A DNA stretch of 64,000 nucleotides. It comes from Thalassia testudinum (taxonomy: Eukaryota; Streptophyta; Magnoliopsida; Alismatales; Hydrocharitaceae). The notes under the pieces are model-generated. The model had not been told where the DNA came from. It saw only the letters and a list, made by a program, of their open reading frames with translations, and did not search any database. The translations under genes and the position numbers were made by a program. The stretch is from NCBI GenBank assembly GCA_037157565.1, contig JAZHRO010000063.1, forward strand, positions 156,290,501 through 156,354,500, read 5' to 3'. Below are positions 1 through 10,919 of this stretch, one piece after another; the first letter of the stretch is position 1; the number at the start of each line of letters is the position of its first letter.

Positions 1-2100
1 AAGAACTCCATGTTGTCAAGAGGAGAGGCATCATTCTTCTTTGCATCACTAACAATCATGGTAATGTAATACAATGATTACATCTTTTATAATTAAGATA
101 CAAGAGTACCAAAATCTTTAATGTTTGACACCTACAGAGTCTGATAAAGAACAAGGCGAATACATGGACAAGGGATTAGCATGATACACAAATATTCCTT
201 GCTAGGCCAAGCACCTATGGTGTCATTAGGAAAGCATTTTTTCCACTGCATCTGCCCAGACATTGGATATTACTTGCTGCTTGCTTCGAGACCAATGAGT
301 TCAAGGTTTGCAACTCGTTGCCAAACAATTGGAGTAGTAGGCAAGAAGCATCCAAATGGGTAAGATACATATACCTAACTAATAAACATTGTCGTCCAAA
401 TATAAAGTATAAAATCTAATTACAATGTTCTTTTTATACAAGCAGAAAGAGATTGCAACCAAATTCTGCAAAGTAAACATGCTAGCGATCAATACAAGAC
501 GTTGAAAGATCCAATTCATTACAGAGGTACCATAGCAACCAGAGACAAGTATAGATTGTGGGATTTATCTTCTGAAATATATAGAGATGATTTATGAAGA
601 TAAACAAATCAGATTTGACTATGCTGACATAGGAAAATTCAAAGCAGAGATTGTTGTGATTCTATTGCAATGTGTTAACAAGGAAAATGATCAACTTGTT
701 TTTAAGCTACATACAAATATGAAGTGATGGAACTTAGTATTATGAAATAGGTATTGCAAGTAAAAACTTTAGTTCATTAGAGGTTTATAGTACTTTTTGA
801 ATGACTAAACTTGTGATGAGCAATGATGTGAACATGATTTGACATGTTTTTGGTTTTGATCATCGATGAACATTTAAAAGCTTTTGTCTATATCCATAAA
901 GTTAAGTTTTTCAGGTTTCATAGAATGAGTGATGCTCTGTATAAGATTTAGGGATATATACCTTATGGGTATATCCCAAAATATGAATGATTACTTATTC
1001 TTCTAATTTTAATGCTTGTTCCTGGGGATTTTATAATAGATAAATGATATTTTTTGGTAAAAATGCTTGTATGTTGTGAAAGTTTACATGTTTGGTAACT
1101 GCAATACATGGATGTTGCGATATGATTGATATTTGTGTTATACTGAACTATTGAAAATGTCCTTTCTAAGTAGATGTAATACAAGTTTGTAGATCTATGC
1201 AAAAAGTACAGAATACTAACATTTTAAATTGTAATACAATTACAATTGGTTTTTGAAATGCAAAACAATGTTTGTATTACAAATCTTCGTAGTACAAATG
1301 TCTAAATTAGTGTGGTACAAAAAGCAACCCAGGAGATATATAATTTCTAACACATTTTGTTGTGCAACCAACAATGATATATTAATATAATAAGAAAAAT
1401 AAATTATGTAAAAGAATTCAAAAAGAGTGTATATCATAGAAACTAACAAAAAAAAATTCACAATCAAAAAGTGTTCACTGCTACAGAGCTTCGAAAAGAA
1501 GAAAAACATCTGAAAGATCATAATCATTCCACTCCAAATCTTGGATCTTCATGCTGATTATCCCCCCTTGAGTAAAATAAAAACATTATTAGTTACAATA
1601 TTCATCAAACCTGTATGAGAGATAGGGACCAAAAAAGACAAATTTACTTGAGGTATTCGATCGCTAAAGATGATTGCTTCTTCGGGAAATTCCTTGAGTC
1701 ATGTCCATCATTGAAATTCATTTAATACTTGCACTGATGACCTTTGCCTTACTTATGTTCTAAAATGGGCTTCAATCGATTGCTGCCTAATTTTGGTCAT
1801 CCATTATTACCACTACCCTTCGTCTTTGCAACTTTGGGTTCTTTAATCTTTATGCCACTAAGCAAGGCTAAATTGATAGATTGTGAGATAGGAAGTTCAT
1901 CGGTTGAAACTTTGTCCTTTATCATTTTATGAATCTCACAGGTAGCAAGCCCAATTAGTTCCTTAGCCTTGACAAATGTATCCTCGTACTTTAGTTCTTC
2001 ATTTATAAGATTGGAACAAAGGTGGTGAAGCTCCTTGGCATCATCATTGTGGTCAGAAACTTTCTAAATAGGATATGCACCTGATTTTTTTATGTTATTC
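1..2100. other. AT-rich non-coding flank of the MULE pseudogene
   Basis: No convincing gene is seen here. The open frames are short, AT-rich and lack recognisable motifs. The 9-mer TGTAATACA or its complement occurs at about 65, 1175, 1230 and 1273. The same motif is highly repeated beyond the other end of the transposase pseudogene at 4020-4660, so part of this stretch is probably the 3' non-coding part of the same DNA transposon. The outer end of the element and a matching target duplication could not be located. Confidence 0.45.
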
Positions 2101-2124
2101 TTCCATCTTGGAAGGATATATCAA

Positions 2125-3897
2125 TCATCCAACTTGCAAATGTTTGTGTTTTAGGGCGACAAATATGTGTTTACAAGGGATTCCAGAAAAGTTCATTGAC
2201 TTGTAATCACATCGATAAGCATTTGTCGAACTATAATAAAAAACTTCATTGTTGTCATAGGTTGATCCAATAGTTGAGACGTTGAACCTTGATCTAGGTT
2301 CATCTATGGATGTATCAACAACATTAAGAAGCAAACAATCATTAATTTCACTTTGCACTTCAACGAATACGATTTTTGTATGGATGTCTACGAGCTTCCT
2401 CTCCACTTTCCATGTTGTGTGTACTATGGGACGTCTCATATTAGAATCATTATCCATTGCATTCTCGTTCTCCTTGATTCTATTTAAAGCAGATTGGAAC
2501 CTTCATATAAATTTGTATAAGGTGTTTTGCTTCGTTACTGAGCCACTTAAAAATGAATGTAGACTCTCACTTCGTTGAGTTGTTCTCATTTTAGCAAAGA
2601 ATCTATTGCACATGTAAGCCGAAACCCACCTACTTCTGATGTCGAATATTGAATTGAGCCATTTGTTACCGGAAAGGTTCCACTTTTCAATAGTGTCCTA
2701 CCAACGGATATTGAAATCATTTGGATCTTTTGTGTGCCATATCAAATCATTCAACTCTAAGATTGCACCACCAGAATCATTTGAAAATCTAATCTTTGAG
2801 TTGAATTTGTTGAAAATATGCCATGCACAAAAATGAAGTACGGAATTTGGGAAGCAAGATGAAATTGCAGCATGAATGGATGGGTCCTAATCAGTGACTA
2901 TAGACAATGGATGTGTACCAACTGCATTGATGAAGCAAGTAAACAACCAATCAAAAGATTCCTTTGACTCATTCATTAACAATCCATTAGCAAAAATAAT
3001 TGTTTTCTTGTGGTGGTTTACACCATAGAATGTGGCAAATATAAGTTTGTACTTGTTGGTGTTGTATGTTATGTCAAAGGATAATACATCACCAAATAAT
3101 TTGTAATCTTGCAATGACATGGGGTCGATCCACATGCAACTATTTAGGCATTACTCTTCGTTGACTGCGTAATCATAGAAGAAATTAGGTGTGAACTTCT
3201 TGCAATACTCAAAATGATTTATGAGCATTTGTGCATCGAGACTTGAAATCCTCTTCCTTTCATCGGTCTTCAAGTTGTAAATGTTGCTTGCATTATTCGC
3301 TACATGATCACCAACGCCACCATGTTTTGCAATGAAGGCTATCTATTTGTTAATGGGAATATCCACATCGGACATTGTATCAAGTATAACTTTTGTATCA
3401 TTCGTTAACTTCTTGATTGATTTCAGATATCTCCTTTTACTTGGGGAGGAAATCAGTTGGTTGTGATCATTGTTAAAATTTTATACCACCCACTTATTGG
3501 TGGAAAAATCCAACTTTATAATCATCTTGGCTAAACAGCTTATCCTATGGGTACCAAACTTCCTCTTCATGTTCTTCTTAGATGATGAAATGGATTTAGT
3601 AAAAGGATCCACAAATGATGTTGATTTACTACTTAAAACATCAATGGACCTCTCTGACAAACCTTCGGAGAAACATACAAATTTCTTATATGATAAAACC
3701 TTCTCTTTAGTGATCTTATCTATGGAAAACTTTGTACCACTCTTATGAATATTGAAACCATGAAAGATAGCATAGTGCTCATACAATATATTAGCTTCTG
3801 ATATAGAATTGAATTCCATACCAATTGTTGGTTTTGAAACATGCATTTCATCTCTTGAAGATAAGTCGTCTGAATCTTCAATATCAATAATAGTTGG
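2125..3897 (-). pseudogene. FAR1/MULE-type transposase pseudogene
   Basis: One continuous minus-strand frame runs through this region with the domain order of FAR1-related/Mutator-like transposases. First comes a FAR1-type DNA-binding domain (about 3850-3480, with the GMEF...EAN..YEHYA pattern). Next is a MULE DDE transposase domain (about 3130-2800, containing LSFDITYNTNKY, then a VTD motif and a C-A-W-H-I motif). Last is a SWIM zinc finger (about 2210-2140, C...GIPCKH). The first coding exon probably starts at 3897, because the minus strand reads a polypyrimidine tract and CAG just upstream. Six in-frame stops lie at 3481 (TAA), 3343 (TAG), 3151 (TAA), 2887 (TAG), 2698 (TAG) and 2503 (TGA), with no frameshift between the domains. 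The C-terminus after 2125 is degraded. It could be a dead transposon ORF or a dead FAR1-RELATED SEQUENCE gene; the flanking motif arrays favour a transposon. Confidence 0.85.
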
Positions 3898-3944
3898 CTG
3901 GGAAACAAAAAGTGATATAATTATGCATTTGTATAATGTAATGA

Positions 3945-4660
3945 TATAGTTGAAAATAATAGTGTTTTGCTGTATTGTAGGATAGATACGTAAATGATTG
4001 CCATGCAACAATTAAAAAAAGTATATGGTTGTAATATAACTAATTTGCTATATTACAAAAAAGCTAGGATCATTTATTTGACGTACAACCCTGTATTATT
4101 GGCATGCAACTATTGAGTTAAACAAGAAGATGTAATACATATGTTTTTCTATTTTACGCAAAGAAAAGATGGCTGAAAGTTTGAGGTGTAGTTCTGTATT
4201 AAATGATCATGACTGTGTTGTAATATAATGTTTCGTTGTATTACGTGATAGATGTGTAAACGATTGGCATGCAACATTTAAAAAGGTAAAAAGTTGTAAT
4301 ATAACTGATCTACTGTATTACAAAACAAGGATTGATCATTTGTTTGATGTGGAACCCTGTATTACTGACATGCAACTATTAAGTTAGCCAAAGAAGATGT
4401 AATACATATGTATTTCTGTATTATGCAAGGAAAAGATGTTGGAATGTTTGACGTGAAGTCCTACATTAAATGATCGTGACTGTGTTGTAATACAATGTTT
4501 GTTGTATTGTAAGCTAGATGCCTAACGATTGGCATGCAACATTTAAAATAAGTACATTGTTGTAATACAATTGATTCGATGTATTACAAAAAAATATGGA
4601 TTATTTATTTGACATGCAACCTTGTATTAAATGATTGTATTGTAATACAAGTGATGAACA
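3945..4660. repeat. 265-bp tandem repeat with dense TGTAATACA motifs
   Basis: About 2.7 copies of a unit lie just upstream of the minus-strand FAR1/MULE frame. The landmark CATGCAAC recurs at 4002, 4268 and 4533, spacings of 266 and 265 bp. Each unit holds several copies of TGTAATACA or its complement TGTATTACA plus one-base variants, about twenty in all between 3965 and 4650. The position matches the promoter-side terminal region of a Mutator-like element. It is probably a subterminal regulatory array; no clean terminal inverted repeat was found. Confidence 0.7.
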
Positions 4661-5639
4661 AAAATATACATAACAGGCATATTGAATCAACATATACTGT
4701 AAATTGATAATGATACTAATGAATGGGTGATGAACTATATTTCATGAACATTAATAGCTTTACAAGTATTACTGTTACGACCCGATCCCAGATCCCTACA
4801 GGACCTGAGACCGGCCCGCCTCGACTAATCCAAAGACCTACTCGTCCAATGAGAAATAACCAAAAAGTAGAAAAATATTCCACAACCACAAGTACAATGT
4901 AACTATGCAGAAAATAATACGGAGACAGTAAAGGAAATAGAACGAAATGTCTCATAATATTTCAGGCCATCACAACAACATCAGCGGAAAGTACAACAGA
5001 AAAGTAATAGAACAGTATTACATATAACAAAATACTCACTACTACAAAAAGTAGTGTACTGGAACAGAAAACGTCAACAACTAAGGCTGGACTCGATTGG
5101 GCCCAGCTCCCTCTACAGCCGGTGGTGCTGGCTGCTCAACTCTCTGACCTGAATAAGGTCATAAAATCCCGAAGTCAGCGAACGCTGAGTAGAGTGGTGA
5201 TTAAGCCATTTATATGCAATTAAGACGAGCAACTAATTATTAATTTTCATTTAGCTCAACCAAATAGTTCTAATTTGTGTGCTTTATTCATCTAGTCATT
5301 TCTTGATCTGGTCTGTTCCTTACGGGAATGATCTTGATTGCAGTCTTTTTCGTGATGTAGGATGTACACGTGGTGCTCTCCTGGCTGGGAGAGTCCCTCG
5401 TGGTAATCTTACACCCTGTCAACTACCCCAAGGTCACGGTCACGACATAGCGGTGACTACAGCATGTGCGATAAGCTTACGAGTAGCTATCCCTTACTGA
5501 CACGCAGTTAGTCGTTTCCGCTAGTGGGTACGCCTAAAGGTACAGCACTGAACAGTATAGGGCCTTGCCCTCTCAAAATAGGGGTCTTACCCCTCAAAAC
5601 AGAACAAGGGTTTCACCCCTCCATAGTCCACGTACCCTC

Positions 5640-6010
5640 GTCCGACTATCCCGGTTTGCCCTAGTGGACCTAACATGAGTCGATGTAGGGCGGCTAGTCC
5701 TAACCCCAGGCCCCGTGGGGCGACTAGCTCCTTCCCTACAATAAGGAGCTCACCTCGGTACCAACTACACGAGAGCCAAACAGAAGTCGGTGTAGAATGA
5801 CTAGGCCTAACTCTGGGTCTCAACCCGAAGGGGCGGCTAGCTCCCCTCTACACTAAGTAGCTCACCTTGGTACCACGTACATGAGGGCCAAACAGAAGTC
5901 GTTGTAGAGTGACTAGGCCTAACCTCGGGTCTCAACCCTAAGGGGTGGCTAGCTCCCCTCTACACTAAAGGGACAATTGCTCTCCTTGGTACCACGTACG
6001 CAAGGGCTAG
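5640..6010. repeat. ~110-bp tandem repeat inside the solo LTR
   Basis: Three imperfect copies are marked by AGTCG(A/G/T)TGTAG at about 5677, 5785 and 5897, spacings of about 108 and 112 bp. Each copy carries a GGCTAGCTCC-like block and a GTACCACGTAC-like block. Two related copies are present in the nested gypsy arms, near 39490-39660 and in inverse near 43150-43320, so the repeat belongs to the LTR family. Confidence 0.7.
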
Positions 6011-6607
6011 CTCATTTCCTGTCTACTTACTAAGTTCTTTCCATGCACAGGAGTCCTCCTAATTCCCCTTAGAGTTAATGCTTGTATTCCTTTCATTCCA
6101 TTTTCCAACATTCAGATCTCACTATTCACATTACAGGTTTCATTCGTATAGCAGGCAGCTCATGTTTTTCTAAAGATAGCATCACATCATATACTAATAC
6201 ATTTGCTAGCAAATTGGTTTAACATTCATCTCAAGGAAGAAGTGTAGCTCAAGCAATATTTGTTCATTTTTTCCTAGAGTTCATTTCACGCCCTAGGGTT
6301 TAATTAAGTTATTCTAAATGTGCACTTAGTTTTATTAAATCTTGCTATTAAAGCAAACCACTCTACCGGGAAACACGGGAGGAATGGGGGTGAGAACCGC
6401 AGGTCCTATTGCCTCCACGGGTCCCACGTACTCAACTGGCTGGAGACCTATACAATTGACCACCTATGTCAAATGAGTCCAAAACTATATACAAGTGACA
6501 CTAACTCGTAGAGAAACTCAAGTGGAAAATAATGGTACTTCGTTCGCGAAAATCTGATTCCATTTGGGCCCTAAACGAGACAAAAACATGCATACTGTCC
6601 AAAATCA

Positions 6608-7605
6608 GACGTTTGGGGCTAGGCCCAGACATCTTAAAAGACATCAGAACTCACCCTTTCTTTCCTGCGGTTTACTCAGACGTCTGAACCCCTCTGCAAT
6701 CGTCTGAGGGAAGTCTCAGATGTTGGACTCTCCTTCTGGTCGTCTAGGGGTATAATCAGACGTCTGGCGATGTGTCCAGACGTCCAAAAGTACCTCGAAG
6801 GGCGTACCACATGCCTTTCCAACGCTCTGCACCTACAAATGCATGCACAAAGCCAAAAATGGCTAAGCCATCCTGCAGTAAGGCCAGCATGGTCGAAAAC
6901 CATGTAGAAACATGTACCTTGGAATTAAGCGTGCTTTCAGACGTTTGGCCTCAGCTCCGGACATCCTACTACTGCTCCAGACATCTGGTAGATGCTCCAA
7001 ACGTCCAATACTAGAAAATCCAGTATGCAGAACTCCTTCGTGGCATTCGTCTTCTCGCGAGCTCCACTCGCAGCTGCAGGAGGTTGCGGAACAACCTCCT
7101 CTCGCACGAGCTCCCACGTCTCTCGCGGCTCCTCCGTCTGCGGCTTCTCTCCTCGCACCTCCGAGCTCCTCGCTGTTGCAGCCATAGCGAGGGAAACTTC
7201 CACGCGCGAGCTCTCCTTCTTGAGCTCCTCTGTCCGAGCATGCTCGAGCTCCTTCGAGCTTTCTCCTTCTCTCCTGTGTTCTCCCCTTCCCTCTGTCCCT
7301 CTCTCCCTTTCATACTCTCACACTCTCTCCCTCTCCTCCGCTCGCGAGCTTCTCTCCTCCCCTCATGGCTACAAGGGACGAGGAGGGGCGGATGCTAAGG
7401 GATGAAGGTGGAGGCTGTGGTGATCGAGAGGGAGGAGGGGGTTGGGTTTAAATAGGAGGTGTTTAGGGTTTCAGGTAAGGAGGTTGGAGGAGAGAGAAAA
7501 TGCATGCATGTCGCATGCATGCGAAAAGCAAAAGCACATATGATTTTCCCCTACTTTCAGACGTCTGACCATCAATCCAGACGTCTGATGAATACTCTAG
7601 ATGTC
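6608..7605. promoter_or_regulatory. Phased GACGTC palindrome array in the solo LTR (three clusters)
   Basis: Canonical GACGTC cores lie at 6679, 6759, 6779, 7560 and 7580. Degenerate cores stay in the same 20-bp or 12-bp phase: 6608/6628/6640; 6699/6719/6739, filling the gap between 6679 and 6759; 6940/6960/6980/7000; and 7600. Many variants are one transition away (GACATC, GATGTC, GACGTT), as expected from decay of methylated CpG. The three-cluster layout relative to the LTR start matches that in the LTR at 41525-44211. Confidence 0.75.
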
Positions 7606-7640
7606 TTATCCAACCCAAGAGCGATGGGTATCTCAATTAC

Positions 7641-8264
7641 TATATGAGATTGCAAAATAATAAAAAATCAATTGAGCAAATGATGTAGAATAAGATGAAC
7701 AATGATAAAAAGGGAAAAGAAAATGTACCTGCATTACTAAGCGGAGATGAAACATGATTTGGTGTGACTGAATGAATAATTGAAACATCATCTATCAAAG
7801 ATTCAATGGAACTACGATTTAAATCATACATTGATAGTGCTAAGTAGTTTAACTAGCAATACAGAATATACGAACACAAACGATAATCCTACAGTGATCA
7901 TAACACGTGAGAACGTAAACAAATATTGAAAGCATAATAGAATAGAAATCAGAACAAAGACCATAAACATGAAAATGAGCCTTGCTTCCTCAGCCCAAAC
8001 AAATACTAAAGGATTGGCATCCACTACAATGATAAAATGACCGTAACTAAAGAAGTTTGATAATAGAGTGAATATATACGAATAAAGGAGATTGGTATCC
8101 AAAAACATCAAACAACAAACAAAATGTCTGATAATCATGGTGTATTACCAATAAAACAATAGATGATAAGATATCAATATCCGTAAATTACGAAAATAAA
8201 AGATGGTTTCGTAAAATTACTTACATATGAAATAAGCGGGTTCATCAAAAAGCACCATGATCGG
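7641..8264. other. Gene-free AT-rich spacer
   Basis: This is the host sequence into which the solo LTR inserted, up to the first LTR of the inverted pair. Short ORFs on both strands lack motifs. No RNA gene or known regulatory site is recognised. Confidence 0.4.
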
Positions 8265-10893
8265 TGATGATAACGTCATCATCAGCCATATCTAGCTTTA
8301 ATTAGTCACAATCAAGTAATAAATGCTCCTACATAATCGCCAGAAGAGCCCTAATTCACTGCATAATCATTCTAAGAGAAATACAGAAAAGAAGGGTAAA
8401 ACTGCAATTTTAACAACAAATCTCAATTGCAAAACACTTACTGGATTCTTCAGGGGTTAATTAAAGGTCAAATGGCCTTAAATGTCTAACAAGTGGGTCC
8501 ATGCAAATAGGAATGAGTTTTCGTGCATTTCAATAATTAAATAACATTTGAAACCCTAAAAATAGACCCGCTTGATTCACTGAGGTTCTGGTCAAGATAA
8601 AATTCAAATAAACCCTCTAAAAATCATATAAAAATATTCTATAGGGTTTGGTATGCTTGATTTGACCATTGGAACCCAATTTGACCTAAAATAGAGTCTC
8701 AAACAGACAGTTACCCTAATTTCGGTTTTTGCAAAAATTACCCAATCAAACTTGGTCAAAACCCAAATCCAACTTCACCATTGGATTCCTCAGGTCCAAG
8801 TTAGGTTTGTACCAAAATTTGGACCCAATCTGAGATCATCTTGACCAAGTTTGTAATTTAGTCCTATCTGACTCTTTTCTCTCACACACATTCTCCTAAC
8901 TTTCAAAATCCTTACAAAAAGGCCCCTATATTTGTTGTCACTCTCGGCAAATAGGTCCCTCCACCATTACCGCGAAGGAATCCTTCTTCGGCGACCTTTG
9001 ATTGAAGAGAACTCCTCTTATCAACGAATCCCTTCCAAAATTGGAAGGGAGATTCCTTATGGAGTTCTCTTTCCAACGCACCCAACCATGAATCCTATAA
9101 CCTTCCCAATCTCTCATGCGAATGCATGAGAGTTTCAGGTATCTCTTGAGTTTCCAACTCTGTTGGGCTTTCCAAGCTCGCAAAGCTTGATTCCCAAGCT
9201 TAAACTGACTTCCTGAGGCCTATATAAGGATCCCCATGGCAAACCATTTTCCCCATGCTTGCTTTTGGCCGGAAATCCCCCTCCTTCCTTCCTCCTCTCT
9301 GACCGAAAGACTCCACGATGTTTGAAGATCTTCTCCAACTTCCCTCGTCATCTGTACGCAATACCAGTGACGGATTTGCCATTCTCCCTCTCGTCTTCAT
9401 TGCGCCATACCAACGGGCACCTCAATTCCCCTCGTTGTCATCGCTTCTACCCAACCAGAGAGTTCTTCTTCTTTGACGCTAACGTACCCCCAACAAGGAG
9501 ATTTCCCCCCTTTCGTCCATTAGTTTAGGAGTAGTTTAGTTCCCTTAGACTCATAGATTAATTCTCCCCCTCTTAACTCTTGTTTCGACCCCTCGACCAC
9601 ACCACTAACCACCTTCGTTTCCACCTCCGGTGACCCCTTTAGCGAGGACTTTTGTGTGCTACACACCTCCATCCTCCTCGCCGACACGCCCATAACCTCT
9701 GCCATACTCCACTCATCAAAATCCCTCTATCTATTTGCCTTCCCATCCACCCAAAACACCCACCGAACAAACCCACTTCCTCCAGCCATCTCCACCTCCG
9801 TCAGGCTGCCACATGCCTCACCTCGCCATGAAACTACCACCACCACCTTTGTCATGCTTCGGTGAAGCTTTTGAGCCATCTAATTGGAGCGTTTAGCCCG
9901 TACTTTATTGTTTCAGGTTTACACCTTCGGTCACCATTAACGAGCAAGTTCAAGCTCGCTTGAAGCTTGCTTCAGATCTTGCCAGCCCCAGGTCTCGACT
10001 CCAGTTGCTGCAGAATCATCCTAGGTCCGCTCTTGGACCACCAATTGGAGCGTTTGACCACAACTCGACTGCGAATTTGACGAAGGAACTGCTGCTGTTA
10101 GCTGCGCGAAGAAGGGCGCTATCTTTAGTGCCACATTGGAAGTGGCAAAAGCTTCGCAGCGGTATAATACGCAAAAGTGTTTGGTTCTTATCGCCTCCAA
10201 ACATCGGGGTGAGGTCCCATACCTCACTCACTGACCTACCTATGCTCTCTCACACCTTGGCTATGACCCACGCCCACAGCCTTGGTCTCGGGTACGTGGA
10301 TCCTTGAATACTTGATTACCTGAGCATTTAACCAGACATTGAGAAAGAGAAAAGGGGAAGGAAAGAGAGAGAACGCGGGAGAAGGGGGTGTTTTATTCTT
10401 TTGTGCATTGGCTAACACTTAGCCAAATTTTGACTGTTCTCCCCCTGTGCGTAAAGTGAAGAAGAAGAGGAAAAGCCAACGAAGAAAAGGCAAAGAAAGA
10501 AAGAAGAAGAAGAAGAGGAGTTGAGAAAGGAAGAAGAGGAGAATCAAGGAAGACCAAGTGCTCGTGCATTGTAGCAATTGAATGTTTAAGACGTCTGATT
10601 CATTGTTTGTTCATTTGATTCTATTTAAGTAATTGCTACATATGTGTTAGGCTAATAATTGGATCCAAATCACCATTATTTTATTTAGAGTTCTTTTTAT
10701 CTCCTCATATACTCATGTTGTACATTGCATATTAGTTTTTGAGTAATTAATTATGCTCATTTATATTATCTATTAAGATTAGCACGTGAATGCAATGCTT
10801 GTTCCTAGCAAACGACCTCGGACTTCAATTCTGACATTCTGAGCTTATAAATTTTATTTGTTGTTCGATTTATTGTGGATTTCAAACTACGAC
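8265..10893 (+). mobile_element. Left LTR of an inverted LTR pair (gypsy, Athila/Tat-like)
   Basis: The LTR starts TGATGATAACGTCATC at 8265 and runs to about 10893. It is the reverse complement of 10920-13544. In a sampled stretch of about 140 bp next to the centre the arms differ at roughly 11-12 positions, nearly all transitions. No purine-rich tract precedes it, so its left edge borders unrelated sequence. ORFs at 8932-10418 are shadows; their counterparts recur in the other arm on the opposite strand. A single AAGACGTCTG palindrome lies near 10588. Confidence 0.75.
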
Positions 10894-10919
10894 TCTATCG
10901 GGGATTTAAATCAAAGTAT

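Larger units (their letters stand above)
4768..7640 (-). mobile_element. Solo LTR of a Ty3/gypsy chromovirus-like element
   Basis: The LTR runs from 4773 (TGTTACGACCC) to 7635 (GGGTATCTCA), 2,863 bp. It is flanked by the perfect 5-bp duplication ATTAC at 4768-4772 and 7636-7640. Its TGTTACGACCC end is homologous to the CGTTACA-terminated end of the LTR at 41525-44211, which follows an integrase, so this copy is taken as minus-oriented. There is no internal region or coding sequence. GC-rich overlapping ORFs near 6900-7400 are LTR sequence, not genes. The intact duplication shows a real insertion later reduced by LTR-LTR recombination. Confidence 0.9.

Noticed and set aside
6863..7405. Cluster of long overlapping ORFs on both strands
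   Set aside because: They lie inside the solo LTR in a GC-rich, CT-biased stretch, overlap in several frames and have no domain.
4773..7635. Plus-orientation reading of the solo LTR
   Set aside because: TGTTACGACCC looks like an LTR start, but the homologous full LTR follows an integrase with this sequence at its far end, so minus orientation is preferred.
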